From positions 1 to 52,821 of the forward strand of contig JAPKZA010000018.1 in assembly GCA_026394015.1 (NCBI GenBank): a stretch of 52,821 bases of DNA. The letters run 5' to 3'. A program made the position numbers and the translations under genes. The notes beneath the pieces were generated by a model. It did no database searches and had not been told where the DNA came from. It was given only the letters and a program-made list of their open reading frames with translations. This document shows positions 6,954 through 15,366 of this stretch, piece after piece. Each line of letters opens with the position of its first letter. Position 1 is the first letter of the stretch. This DNA comes from Acidobacteriota bacterium. Lineage in GTDB: Bacteria; Acidobacteriota; Terriglobia; Bryobacterales; Bryobacteraceae.

Positions 6954-8315
6954 GTGAGCATTCTCGCCATCCTGCCCGGCCTCTTCGCCATCGTCTGGAT
7001 TGCGAGACGTTCCACCCGCCAGGCCTACCTCGACGTCTACCTCTTCTCCCTCTTCCTCCTCCCCGGCTGGTGCCGCTTTATCGCCCCCGGCACCCCGGAC
7101 CCGACGTTGTACGAAGCCGCCATCCTCCCCATCGCCGCCGTCGCTATCGTCCCCCTTCTCCGTCGCTGGAAGTTCTCTCTCGTCGACCTGCTCGTCTTCG
7201 CCTTCGCCGCGCAAATCGGCTACTCCGAATACGCCAACGCCGGCTACAAAGAAGCGCAAAACCTCCTGTTCGATATGATCGCCGCCGGCGTCCTGCCCTA
7301 CCTGCTCGCTAAAGGATTCACCACCACTACCGCCGACCGCGTCCGCTTCGCGAAACGAATCGTCTGGTCTCTGGCCATTCTCACCGTCTTCTTCACCTTC
7401 GAATTCCGCTTCGGCTTGAACCCGTACCGTCTGGTGTTCGACCGCTTCTTCCCCGGCCAGGGCGATGGCTGGGTCACGACGTTCCGCTACGGCCTCGCCC
7501 GCACCGCCGGGCCCTTCGGCCACGCCATCCTCGCTGGCATCGTCTTCCTCGTCGGCCTCCACCTCCAACGCTGGCTGGAGAAAAGCGGCTACTGGGAACA
7601 GAACTTCGCCAAGCTCAAACTGCCTGGCCTCACCAAGTCCCGCGCGCTAACCATCACCCTCTTCCTCGGCATCGCCATGACGATGGTCCGCGGCCCCCAA
7701 ATCGGTGCGGTCCTCGCCGCCGCCGTCTGCGCCATCGGCTCCGGTCCCAACCCGCGCCAGCGTGCCCGCTGGGTCCTGCTCGCCATCCTCGCCGTCGGCA
7801 TCCCCGCTGCCACCGTCGGCTACCAATACGCCTCCGTCGGCCGTGAGGCCGCCACCACTGCCTCTCAGGAATCAGCCGCCTACCGCAAAGAACTGATCGA
7901 TAAATACGTCGATATTGCCAAGGAACGCAGCCTCCTCGGCTGGGGCCGCAACGGTTGGCCCAAAGTACTGGGCATGCCGTCCATTGATAACTACTACCTG
8001 CTCCTCTCGCTGATGCACGGTGTTACCGCCACCGCCCTGCTCGGGCTGCTGATCATCATCCTCATCACAAAACTGCTCCGCAACGGCATCCAAACCGGCC
8101 AGCTCAAACCAACGGGTAGCTCCCTCAGCTTCCGCCTCGCCGGCATCTACGCCGGCTTCGCCTTCGCCATCCTCACCGTCTATATGGGCGATAACGTCAT
8201 CCCCGTTTTCTTCACCCTCACCGGCTTCGCCGAAAGCTATCTCCAGTCCGGTGGCGACCGCACTCTCCTCCTCTCCACTCCCCAACCCGCCCCCCCCCCC
8301 CCCCCCCGCGCCTGA
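6954..8315 (+). CDS. O-antigen polymerase/ligase-like membrane protein
   Basis: A 453-residue polytopic membrane protein of the Wzy/O-antigen-ligase type: about ten hydrophobic segments, a large loop near residues 265-340 between membrane segments, and the ligase-like G-W-G-R-N-G-W segment in that loop followed by the D-N-Y-Y-L-L-L motif commonly seen in this superfamily. Expected role: polymerising repeat units at the periplasmic face. GTG start 3 bp after the previous stop. The 3' end encodes a poly-proline tail through an uninterrupted run of 18 C (8290-8307), eight bases before the stop; slippage there would alter or extend the C-terminus. Confidence 0.82.
   Translation: MSILAILPGLFAIVWIARRSTRQAYLDVYLFSLFLLPGWCRFIAPGTPDPTLYEAAILPIAAVAIVPLLRRWKFSLVDLLVFAFAAQIGYSEYANAGYKEAQNLLFDMIAAGVLPYLLAKGFTTTTADRVRFAKRIVWSLAILTVFFTFEFRFGLNPYRLVFDRFFPGQGDGWVTTFRYGLARTAGPFGHAILAGIVFLVGLHLQRWLEKSGYWEQNFAKLKLPGLTKSRALTITLFLGIAMTMVRGPQIGAVLAAAVCAIGSGPNPRQRARWVLLAILAVGIPAATVGYQYASVGREAATTASQESAAYRKELIDKYVDIAKERSLLGWGRNGWPKVLGMPSIDNYYLLLSLMHGVTATALLGLLIIILITKLLRNGIQTGQLKPTGSSLSFRLAGIYAGFAFAILTVYMGDNVIPVFFTLTGFAESYLQSGGDRTLLLSTPQPAPPPPPRA
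8290..8307 (+). repeat. Homopolymer tract of 18 cytosines
   Basis: An uninterrupted run of 18 C lies in the last codons of the polymerase-like gene. A one-base change would shift the frame past the TGA at 8313 and read on through the following promoter region to about 8436. Such tracts are prone to replication slippage and also to sequencing error. Confidence 0.9.
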
Positions 8316-8410
8316 ACGGCACGAAACGAAACACCCCGCGGAACGCGATACACCCCTCCTTCCTGTTTTCAATCACTTACGATGGCCCGTCCGTTGCACT
8401 ACTTCTTGGT
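8316..8410 (+). promoter_or_regulatory. Predicted sigma-54 promoter with activator half-sites
   Basis: TGGCCCGTCCGTTGCA at 8383-8398 has GG and GC 10 bases apart and a full TTGCA -12 box, close to the sigma-54 consensus. The predicted start point, 8409, is 2 nt before the ATG at 8411. About 80 bp upstream, ACGAAACGAAACACC (8321-8335) gives two overlapping CGAAAC half-sites of the type seen upstream of the sigma-54 regulator, and CCTGTTTTC lies at 8362-8370. Confidence 0.65.
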
Positions 8411-9655
8411 ATGCTCCGCATCGCCTACCTCATTAGCCGCTACCCCGCCATCTCCCACACCTTCATCCTTCGCGAAATCCGCGAGCTTCGCCGCCTCGGC
8501 GTCGACATCTACCCGGTCTCTGTCAACCCTCCGGACCGCCCCGTCTCCGAGCTCAGCCAGGAAGAGCGCATCGAAGCCGCCACCACCGTCTGCCTAAAAA
8601 GCATGACCGCCACCCAGATGGCCGGTGCCCTGTGGCGCACGCTCACCGCCCATCCCGCCGGTCTCCTCGCCGGTCTTCAACTCGCCTTCCGCCTCAGCGG
8701 CACCGACCCCAAAGCCATCACCAAACGCCTCTTCTACCTCGCCGAAGCCGTCCTCACCGGCGACTTCCTACGCCGCGAGAAGCTCCCCCACGTCCACGTC
8801 CACTTCGCGACTCCCGCCGCCACCGTCGCCCTCTTCGTCAAGGAAGTCTTCGGCATCCCCTTCTCCATGACTGTCCACGGCCCCGACGAATTCTACGATG
8901 TCACCGCCCACCACCTCACCGAAAAAATCGCCGCCGCTTCGTTCATCTGCACCATCGGCAGCTTCTGCCGCAGCCAACTCATGAAGCTCAGTGCGCCCGA
9001 ACACTGGTCGAAGATCGAGGTCTCCCCTCTCGGCGTCGATCCCCAGCTCTTCCGCCCGCGCCCCGTCTACAAAGACGAACACTTCCGCATCCTCTGCCTC
9101 GGCCGCCTCGTCGCCGCCAAAGGTCAGGCCGTCCTGCTCGACGCGGTTCGCCTCCTCGCTCGTCACGGCCGGTCCGTCCACGCCACCTTCGCCGGCGACG
9201 GCCCCGACCGCCAGCGCCTGGAAACCATGGCCCTCGAGTACGGTGTCGCCAATCACGTCTCCTTCCTCGGCGCCGTCAACCCGGAATCCGTCCGTGACCT
9301 CTACGCCGCCACCGACGCCTTCGTACTTCCCAGTTTCGCCGAAGGCATCCCCGTCGTCCTCATGGAAGCCATGGCCATGGAAGTCCCCTGCGTCACCACC
9401 GTCGTCAACGGCATCCCCGAACTCATCACCTCCGGCGAATCTGGAATCCTCGTCTCCCCGTCCGACGCCCCCCAGCTCGCCGCCGCCATCGAAAGCCTCA
9501 TCGCCGACCCCGCCCTCCGCCAATCCCTCGGTAAAGCCGGCCGCCGCAAAGTCACCGCCAGCTACGATCTCACCCGCAACGTCGCCCGCCTGCACAACAT
9601 CTTCCGCCGCCGTCTCGGCGGTAGCGCCAACGCGGAACTGCGGCGTGCCGCATGA
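8411..9655 (+). CDS. Glycosyltransferase family 4
   Basis: A 414-residue GT-B fold enzyme of the colanic-acid WcaL-like group: the N-terminus I-A-Y-L-I-S-R-Y-P-A-I-S-H-T-F-I-L-R-E-I is typical of these transferases. The C-terminal donor domain shows G-R-L-V-A-A-K-G, F-A-G-D-G-P-D-R, and the P-S-F-A-E-G-I-P-V-V-L-M-E-A-M-A retaining-GT motif with the E-x7-E pair. It begins its own transcription unit and overlaps the next gene by 4 bp (ATGA). No Shine-Dalgarno sequence is evident. Donor and acceptor sugars are unknown. Confidence 0.92.
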   Translation: MLRIAYLISRYPAISHTFILREIRELRRLGVDIYPVSVNPPDRPVSELSQEERIEAATTVCLKSMTATQMAGALWRTLTAHPAGLLAGLQLAFRLSGTDPKAITKRLFYLAEAVLTGDFLRREKLPHVHVHFATPAATVALFVKEVFGIPFSMTVHGPDEFYDVTAHHLTEKIAAASFICTIGSFCRSQLMKLSAPEHWSKIEVSPLGVDPQLFRPRPVYKDEHFRILCLGRLVAAKGQAVLLDAVRLLARHGRSVHATFAGDGPDRQRLETMALEYGVANHVSFLGAVNPESVRDLYAATDAFVLPSFAEGIPVVLMEAMAMEVPCVTTVVNGIPELITSGESGILVSPSDAPQLAAAIESLIADPALRQSLGKAGRRKVTASYDLTRNVARLHNIFRRRLGGSANAELRRAA

Positions 9656-10110
9656 GGCTCCTTCTCCTCACCGTCTGCCTCTGCAGCGCCCAGGCCCCGC
9701 TCGGCGATGACATCGTCGACGCCGTCGTCTCCCGCTCCGCCTCCCTCCGCGATGTCCCCCGCATCGGCCTCAATCTCGGCGTCTGGACCTCCTGGGGCGC
9801 CGAACAGCTGTCCGCCAACGTCCTCATGAACCCCGGTTTCGAGGGCCTCATTGATCGCGCCATCGTCGTCGTCCGCGACCCGCAAGGCGACAGCTTCTCC
9901 GATGACACCGATTGGCTCGCCCGCGCTCCCGGCGTCTGGAACCAGGCCGTCTTCCATGTCCTCACCGGCCGCGAAACCGGCAAACAAGGCGCCATCCTCC
10001 AGTCCAACCGGACTTCCTTCCAAATCGCCAACCCCCTCCCCGGCCTCGCCCCTGGAGACATCGTTGCCGTCACCAAAACCGACGATCGCCAACTGCCCAC
10101 CCAGTGGTGG

Positions 10111-10139
10111 CTCGAAGGCGCCGGCCACGCCGTCGACTC
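10111..10139 (+). repeat. 29-bp exact direct repeat, copy 1
   Basis: Identical to 10930-10958 and in the same reading frame; both encode L-E-G-A-G-H-A-V-D-S. Exact identity over 29 bases within one gene is unlikely to reflect protein constraint alone. Confidence 0.9.
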
Positions 10140-10929
10140 CCCCCGTCCCGGCAGCCCCGGCCGCCGCTCCCTCCGCCTCCTCCCGAATTCGGCCGCCGCG
10201 TCCTATCTCGACGCCATCGGCGACCGTGCCGGCAAACTCCTCCCCCTCAATGGCGAATGGACCGTCTCCGTCTGGGCCCGCGCCGCCAACCCCTCCGGCA
10301 AACTGCGCGTGCAAATCGACCGCAGCGGCGCCCCCGCATTTCTTAACGTTCTGATCCCGCTCGAAACAGAATGGCGGGAGTACCGCTGGACCATGCGCCC
10401 GGCCGACACCGGCGCGCCCGCCACCCTCGCCGTCCGGTTCGCCAACGAAGGCGATGGTGCCGATATCTGGCTCGACGACGCCTCCCTCCGCCCCCGCACC
10501 GCCAACCCCACCGCCTTCCGCGACGAAGTCGTCCAAACCCTCCATACCCTCCGCCCCGGCTATCTGCGAGACTGGCAAGGCCAACTCGGTGATACTCTCG
10601 CCAACCGCCTCGCCCCCGCCGCCGCCCGCCGCGCCACCCGCTATCGCCCCGGCGGTCCGCAGGCCACCGATTTCGCCTACTCCCTCCCCGATTTCCTCGC
10701 CCTCTCTCACGAAATCGGGGCCAACCCGTGGGTCGTCCTGCCCACCACGTTCACCCCCGCCGAATGGGCCGAAGCCGGCGCCCTCCTGCGCGCCAAGGCC
10801 GATGAATACGGCTTCCGCGAAGTCATCGTCGAATTCGGCAACGAAAACTGGAACGAGCTCTTCCGCCCCGCCGGCATCCTCTCCGCCGCCACGCTCACCG
10901 AAGCCGCCGGCCGCGCCTTCACCCGTCTC

Positions 10930-10958
10930 CTCGAAGGCGCCGGCCACGCCGTCGACTC
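10930..10958 (+). repeat. 29-bp exact direct repeat, copy 2
   Basis: Second copy of 10111-10139. The apparent first frameshift of the glycosidase gene lies within about 15 bases downstream of this copy, so repeat-mediated rearrangement may have caused the lesion. Confidence 0.9.
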
Positions 10959-11501
10959 GTCCTGTTTTAAGCGGGTCGTTCTCCAACCTGTCACAACACG
11001 AAACACTTTGGGAGCGAACACCCCCGTCCACCATCCTCGCCTTCGCCCCCTATTGGGCCTACGATCCCGAAGCCCCCCGCGCCTTCTTTCCCGACGATCA
11101 CAGCCGCCGCCTCCGGACTCTATCCAACCGTCACGAAACCGCTATCTACGAAATGAACGCCCATTCGCTCAACGGTTCCGCACCGGCCGAAACCGTAAAT
11201 CAGATCCTCGCCGCCCCCGCCACCGCCGCCGCCTTGGCCTGGAATACCATCGGCGCCCTGCAAGCCGGTGTCGAGCGCATCTGCATCTATACGCTCGCCG
11301 GTTTCGACACGCTCGGCGAAGGCAAAGGCCGTCTTATCAATCTCTTCGGCGTCACCCGGGATCTCGCCGCCCCCAACCGTTTCCGCCCCGAAGGCGATGC
11401 GCTGGCCCTGTTCAATCAGGCCATCGGCGGCAACTATCACGCCGTCGAAACCACCCAGCCTCCGCCCTCGCAGCCGAACCGTCGAACTCTACCTCCCCGC
11501 G

Positions 11502-11520
11502 TTTGGCATTCAGCTTGCAC
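11502..11520 (+). promoter_or_regulatory. Possible sigma-54 promoter within the glycosidase 3' end
   Basis: TTTGGCATTCAGCTTGCAC has GG (11505-11506) and GC (11517-11518) 10 bases apart and shares its first 13 bases with the element at 14342. The predicted start point, 11530, is 9 nt before the glycosyltransferase ATG at 11539. It lies in coding sequence of the preceding gene, so chance is not excluded. Confidence 0.55.
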
Positions 11521-11538
11521 AACCAGAAGGAAAGACAA

Positions 11539-12726
11539 ATGATCGCTGAACTCATCACCTCCGTCACCGGCATCGCCGCCGCGGCAGCCACCCTCCCGGG
11601 GACTATCGAACTCGCTCTGGTCACTTTCGGCAGCTGGCTGCCAGCCCGCCCCGCGCCCCGCCCCTCGGCCGCCCGGCTCCCTCGCCTCGCCGTCGTCATC
11701 CCCGCCCACAACGAAGGCCCGTCCATCCGCGCCTGCCTCCACAGCGTCCGCGCCTGCCGCCGCTTCGAAGAACTGGCCACCCTCTTCGTCGTCGCCGACA
11801 ACTGCACCGATGACACCGCCGCCATCGCCCGCTCCGCCGGCGCCAACGTCCTCGTCCGTAACAATGACACTCTCCGTGGCAAAGGCCACGCCCTCCACTT
11901 CGCCTTCACCCTCCTCGGCGAGCGCTCCTACTTCGATGCCTTCCTCGTCGTCGACGCCGATACCGAAGCCGCCCCCAATCTCATCGAAGAAGTCGCCACC
12001 GCCTTCCACCACGGGGCCGACGCCGTTCAGTGCGCCTACCTCGTCTCCGAGCCCGAACGCTTCGCCCGGTTCGATCTCGCTCTCCGTGCCTTCAATCTCG
12101 TTCGCCCGAAGGGCCGCTCCCGCCTCGGCTTCTCCGCCGGTATCCTCGGCAACGGCTTCGCCGTCTCCGTCCAGACCCTCGCCCGCGTCCCCTACACGGC
12201 GGACTCGGTCGTCGAAGATCTCGAATACCATCTCCGCCTGGTGGAGCAGGGAATTCGCGTCCGGTTTCTGGAATCCACCACCGTCCGTGGTGCCATGCCC
12301 GGCACGCAAACCGGCCGCGTCACCCAACGCGCCCGCTGGGAAGGCGGCCGCCTCCGCATGCTCCGCGAACGCGGCGCGGAAATCGCCGGCGGCTGGCTCT
12401 TCGGCAACCGCGCGCTGAAGGAGGTGCTGCTGGAACTGTTGACACTCCCTCTCGCCTACCACTCCCTGCTCCTCCTCACCGCTCTGCTCATCCCTTCCGC
12501 CGTCGGCCGCGGCCTCGCGCTCGCCGGTGCCGTCGTCCTGTTCGCGCATCTGCTCACCGCCATCGGCCACGGCAACAGCCCCCGCCGGGACCTGTCCACC
12601 ATCCTCTCCGTCCCGCTCTACCTGCTCTGGAAGCTTCGCCAGATCCCCGCCACCCTCCGCGCCTCCAGCAGTCGCGCCGCGTGGGTCCGCACCGCTCGCA
12701 GCCAGGCGGAGGCCGCCCGTGCGTAA
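11539..12726 (+). CDS. Glycosyltransferase family 2, membrane-associated
   Basis: The real start is the ATG at 11539, with AGAAGGA just upstream; the longer open frame merges it artificially with the preceding gene. The 395-residue protein has an N-terminal hydrophobic segment, a GT2 core with V-V-I-P-A-H-N-E, the D-x-D-like V-V-D-A-D-T, the V-V-E-D-L-E acid motif, and Q-R-A-R-W, a Q-x-x-R-W-type motif of processive-like enzymes. Two or three C-terminal membrane segments lie at about residues 300-355. Expected role: adding sugars to the lipid-linked unit on the inner membrane. Substrate unknown. Confidence 0.9.
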   Translation: MIAELITSVTGIAAAAATLPGTIELALVTFGSWLPARPAPRPSAARLPRLAVVIPAHNEGPSIRACLHSVRACRRFEELATLFVVADNCTDDTAAIARSAGANVLVRNNDTLRGKGHALHFAFTLLGERSYFDAFLVVDADTEAAPNLIEEVATAFHHGADAVQCAYLVSEPERFARFDLALRAFNLVRPKGRSRLGFSAGILGNGFAVSVQTLARVPYTADSVVEDLEYHLRLVEQGIRVRFLESTTVRGAMPGTQTGRVTQRARWEGGRLRMLRERGAEIAGGWLFGNRALKEVLLELLTLPLAYHSLLLLTALLIPSAVGRGLALAGAVVLFAHLLTAIGHGNSPRRDLSTILSVPLYLLWKLRQIPATLRASSSRAAWVRTARSQAEAARA

Positions 12727-13702
12727 TCAAACCCCCGACGTCTCCATCGTCATAGTCTCCTTCAATACCCGCGACATGCTCCGCGAATGCCTGGAAACCA
12801 CCCGCAACCAGGGCGTAACCACGGAAGTCATCGTGGTCGATAACGCCTCCCGCGACGGCTCGGCCGCCATGGTCCGCGCCGAGTTTCCCGAAGTCCGCCT
12901 CATCGCCAGCACCGATAACCTCGGCTTCGCCGGTGCGAATAACCTCGCCTTCGCCGAAGCTACCGGCCGCTACGTTGTCCTGCTCAACTCCGACGCCTTC
13001 CTCCGCCCCGGCACCCTCGCCCGCGCCGTCGCCCACATGCACGCCGAACCCAACGTCGGCCTCGCCGGCGGTCTTCTCGTCGGCAGCGATGGCCAATGGC
13101 AACCCTCCGCCCGCCTCTTCCCGTCACTCTTCAACGATTGCCTCAGCCTCACCGGCCTCTCCGCCCGCTTCCGCTCCTCCCGCCTCTTCGGCAGGGCCGA
13201 CCGTACCTGGGCCGACCCCAAACAACCCACCGATACCGACTGGGTTCCCGGCGCCTTCTCCATCATCCGCGGCGACGTGCTCGCGACCATAGGCCACTTC
13301 GATCCCCGCTTCTTCCTCTACTACGAGGAAGTCGATCTCTGCCGCCGCATGAAGGCCGCCGGCTGCCGCGTCGCCTACTGGCCCGATATCGAAGTCGTCC
13401 ACATAGGTGGCGAATCTTCCAAAACCATCCGCCGCCTTAGCCTCTCCGCCAGCGGCTCCCAGCTCACCCTCTGGCGCATGCGCAGCGCCCTTCTCTACTA
13501 CCGCAAACACCACGCTGCCCAAGCCTGGCTGGTCATGTTCGCTGAAACTCTCTGGCACCGCGTTCGCCGGCTCCGAAACTCGTTCCGTAATTCGCCCGAC
13601 GCCGCCGCCAAGGCCGAAGAGTCCCAAGCCGTCGTCGCGCTCTTCGCCGCCGCCTGGCAGGAAACCAACGGAGGACGGGTCTGCCCCCAGCGGCCCTGGT
13701 AA
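12719..13702 (+). CDS. Glycosyltransferase family 2 (rhamnosyltransferase-like)
   Basis: A 327-residue GT2 protein. The GTG start at 12719 overlaps the upstream gene by 8 bp and places the first strand (V-S-I-V-I-V-S-F-N-T) a few residues from the N-terminus. Motifs: V-V-D-N-A-S-x-D-G-S, N-L-G-F-A-G-A-N-N, L-L-N-S-D-A, P-G-A-F-S-I-I-R, and F-D-x-R-F-F-L-Y-Y-E-E-V-D-L-C-R-R, the usual arrangement of WbbL-like rhamnosyltransferases. This agrees with the dTDP-6-deoxysugar genes at the left end. The C-terminus has no clear membrane segment. Confidence 0.92.
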   Translation: MRNQTPDVSIVIVSFNTRDMLRECLETTRNQGVTTEVIVVDNASRDGSAAMVRAEFPEVRLIASTDNLGFAGANNLAFAEATGRYVVLLNSDAFLRPGTLARAVAHMHAEPNVGLAGGLLVGSDGQWQPSARLFPSLFNDCLSLTGLSARFRSSRLFGRADRTWADPKQPTDTDWVPGAFSIIRGDVLATIGHFDPRFFLYYEEVDLCRRMKAAGCRVAYWPDIEVVHIGGESSKTIRRLSLSASGSQLTLWRMRSALLYYRKHHAAQAWLVMFAETLWHRVRRLRNSFRNSPDAAAKAEESQAVVALFAAAWQETNGGRVCPQRPW

Positions 13703-13707
13703 TCACC

Positions 13708-14313
13708 ATGTTTGAAAAGCTCCGCGAAGACTACCGCATGCACGAAGGCCACGTCAGTAGCCAGGGCTTCTGGGTCATGATCCCCTACCGCTTCGGCCGC
13801 TGGCGCTACCAGCTCCGCCCCGCCCTCCTCCGCAAGCCCATGTCGATGATCTACCGCGTCCTGAAGACCCTCTCCCAAATCCTCACCGGCATCGATCTCC
13901 CCTGCGAAGTCGCCATCGGCCGGCGTTTCCGCATTGAACACTTCGGCGGCATTATCATCAGTGGCGATGCCGTCATTGGCGACGACGTTGTCCTCCGCCA
14001 CGGCGTCACCATCGGCCTTAAACACCGCGACGATCCCGGCTCCCCCGTCGTCGGCAACCGCGTCGATATCGGCGCCGGCGCCAAACTCCTCGGCAAAATC
14101 CGCATCGGCGACGACGTCCTCATCGGCGCCAACGCCGTCGTCATCACCGACGTCCCGGCCAACTCCATCGCCGTCGGCGTCCCCGCCCGTATCCTCCCCC
14201 GCAAGCCCCGCGCCAAAGGTGTTTCGAATCAAGAGAGTGGTGCGGTCCCGGCTGTTTCCTTACCAGCGTGTGACCTTCGCGAAGAAGAAGCCGCCGCCCT
14301 CGTATCTTATTGA
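13708..14313 (+). CDS. Serine O-acetyltransferase-like hexapeptide acyltransferase
   Basis: The 201-residue product has a helical N-terminal part and a left-handed beta-helix (about residues 75-165) with G-I-D-L-P, I-E-H-F-G-G-I-I-I, H-G-V-T-I-G, and I-G-A-G-A-K-L-L-G-K-I-R-I-G-D-D motifs as in CysE-like enzymes. In a polysaccharide locus it more likely O-acetylates the sugar than makes cysteine. It follows the rhamnosyltransferase by 5 bp. The tail after residue 170 is low in conservation and overlaps a CTGTTTCG-like activator site (14220-14234) that may serve the next promoter. Confidence 0.85.
   Translation: MFEKLREDYRMHEGHVSSQGFWVMIPYRFGRWRYQLRPALLRKPMSMIYRVLKTLSQILTGIDLPCEVAIGRRFRIEHFGGIIISGDAVIGDDVVLRHGVTIGLKHRDDPGSPVVGNRVDIGAGAKLLGKIRIGDDVLIGANAVVITDVPANSIAVGVPARILPRKPRAKGVSNQESGAVPAVSLPACDLREEEAAALVSY
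14220..14267 (+). promoter_or_regulatory. Candidate activator sites upstream of the FkbM gene
   Basis: TGTTTCGAATCAAGA at 14220-14234 is identical over 15 bases to the site at 15260-15274 upstream of the export gene. A further GCTGTTTCC lies at 14251. They sit about 105-150 bp before the predicted start point at 14370, a usual distance for enhancer-binding-protein sites. Confidence 0.55.
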
Positions 14314-14341
14314 AAATAAAAAATAAAAACGCGCATCCCCA

Positions 14342-14360
14342 TTTGGCATTCAGCGTGCAT
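14342..14360 (+). promoter_or_regulatory. Predicted sigma-54 promoter of the FkbM methyltransferase gene
   Basis: TTTGGCATTCAGCGTGCAT: GG (14345-14346) and GC (14357-14358) are 10 bases apart. The predicted start point, 14370, is 4 nt before the ATG at 14374. An A-rich stretch (GAAAATAAAAAATAAAAA) lies between the previous stop and this box. Confidence 0.7.
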
Positions 14361-14373
14361 TACATAGATCAGA

Positions 14374-15189
14374 ATGGCTACCACCTCATACTCTCAACAA
14401 CTCGCCCGCAACATTTTCCTTCGCCCCCAGCTCCGCCGCCCTTCCATGCAGCCCGTCTGGGATAGCCTCCACCGCCTCGCCCTCTGGGGCAAAAACATCG
14501 GCCCAGCCGGCTATGTCGAAGATAGCAGCGAAGAATGGGCCCTCGCCTGGGCCGTCAACCAATCCGCTACAGATAAGCCGTTCGTTCTCTTCGACGCCGG
14601 TGCCAACAAAGGGCAATACGCCACCCAGGCGCTGGCCCTCCTCGGCAACCGCGTCCAGGCCCATTGCTTCGAACCGTCGCCCAAAACCTTCGGCGAACTC
14701 TCCGCCAACATGGTCGGCAAGAAGCAGGTCAAACTGCTGCCCTTCGGCCTCAGCAGCCAGCCCGGCGAACTCAACCTCTACAGCCACCTCGGCGGTAGCG
14801 CCGAAGCCTCCCTCGCCAAACGTGATCTCTCCCACTGGGGCATCGAGCAAAACATCGTCGAAACCGTCGCCCTGCGCACCCTGGACGGCTATTGCCAGGA
14901 AATCGCCACCACCCGCATCGATTTCCTGAAAATCGACGTCGAAGGCCACGAAATTGAAGTGCTCCGCGGCGCCGCGAAGATGCTTGGCGAACGCCGCATC
15001 CGCTTCGTCCAGTTCGAATTCGACTCGCCCGACATCGAATCCCGCACCTTTTTCAAGGATATTTTCCACTTCCTGAACCCCAATTACCGCATCTACCGCA
15101 TCGTCTACCAGGGCCTCGTCCCCATCGACGCCTACAGCGAGTTCCACGAAACCTTCGCCACCGCTAACTTCCTCGCCGTCGCCCGCTAA
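14374..15189 (+). CDS. FkbM family methyltransferase
   Basis: A 271-residue SAM-dependent methyltransferase. The SAM motif is F-D-A-G-A-N-K-G-Q-Y (about residues 72-81), followed by H-C-F-E-P-S-P, and the family hallmark F-L-K-I-D-V-E-G-H-E-x-E-V-L-R-G-A near residues 186-202. FkbM proteins O-methylate sugars or polyketides; here a sugar of the exported polysaccharide is the likely target. The gene appears to be a single transcription unit between a sigma-54 promoter and a strong terminator at 15208-15255. A later Met at residue 25 is an alternative start. Confidence 0.92.
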   Translation: MATTSYSQQLARNIFLRPQLRRPSMQPVWDSLHRLALWGKNIGPAGYVEDSSEEWALAWAVNQSATDKPFVLFDAGANKGQYATQALALLGNRVQAHCFEPSPKTFGELSANMVGKKQVKLLPFGLSSQPGELNLYSHLGGSAEASLAKRDLSHWGIEQNIVETVALRTLDGYCQEIATTRIDFLKIDVEGHEIEVLRGAAKMLGERRIRFVQFEFDSPDIESRTFFKDIFHFLNPNYRIYRIVYQGLVPIDAYSEFHETFATANFLAVAR

Positions 15190-15207
15190 CAAACTACCAA
15201 TCGCACC

Positions 15208-15255
15208 CACAAACGGCGGCTCTTCCCGGAAAGAGCCGCCGTTTGTGTTTGTTCC
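15208..15255 (+). terminator. Rho-independent terminator
   Basis: A perfect 17-bp stem (15208-15224 with 15231-15247) closes a 6-base loop and is followed by TTTGTT. It ends the FkbM transcript and separates it from the next promoter. Confidence 0.92.
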
Positions 15256-15257
15256 AT

Positions 15258-15278
15258 GCTGTTTCGAATCAAGACAAC
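15258..15278 (+). promoter_or_regulatory. Candidate activator palindrome upstream of the export operon
   Basis: CTGTTTCGAATCAAGACAA (15259-15277) is an imperfect palindrome centred on 15268, with the same half-site spacing as the palindrome at 31453-31473 upstream of the sigma-54 regulator. It lies about 96 bp before the predicted start point at 15364. Confidence 0.6.
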
Positions 15279-15335
15279 GCCCCACCTAAAAACAACGGAG
15301 CCTCCCAAAAGTTGTTGAACACAAAGGAAATCGGC

Positions 15336-15354
15336 TTTGGCACGTGGTGTGCAT
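15336..15354 (+). promoter_or_regulatory. Predicted sigma-54 promoter of the export/co-polymerase operon
   Basis: TTTGGCACGTGGTGTGCAT contains the TGGCACG -24 consensus and TGC at -12; GG (15339-15340) and GC (15351-15352) are 10 bases apart. The predicted start point, 15364, is 3 nt before the ATG at 15367. Best match of the set. Confidence 0.75.
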
Positions 15355-15366
15355 TTCTACACTCGA

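Larger units (their letters stand above)
9652..11549 (+). pseudogene. Secreted glycoside-hydrolase-like protein, broken by two apparent frameshifts
   Basis: The frame from the ATG at 9652 begins with a signal peptide (M-R-L-L-L-L-T-V-C-L-C-S-A-Q-A) and continues with a carbohydrate-binding-like beta domain (about residues 130-275) and a TIM-barrel part with V-I-V-E-F-G-N-E-N-W-N, where N-E is the expected acid/base motif of clan GH-A enzymes. Near 10960-10975 the plausible protein moves to the next frame (L-S-Q-H-E-T-L-W-E-R..., Y-E-M-N-A-H with a candidate nucleophile Glu), and near 11455-11475 to the third frame, which ends V-E-L-Y-L-P-A-F-G-I-Q-L-A at 11549. Each shift fits one extra base. 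A 29-bp exact repeat (10111-10139 and 10930-10958) ends just before the first shift. Role if intact: trimming or turnover of the exported polysaccharide. Could be real decay or sequencing error. Confidence 0.75.

Noticed and set aside
9652-12726. Single 1024-residue glycosidase-glycosyltransferase fusion
   Set aside because: The middle third is Arg/Pro-rich out-of-frame translation, while the proper protein continues in other frames, and the glycosyltransferase has its own start and ribosome site at 11539.
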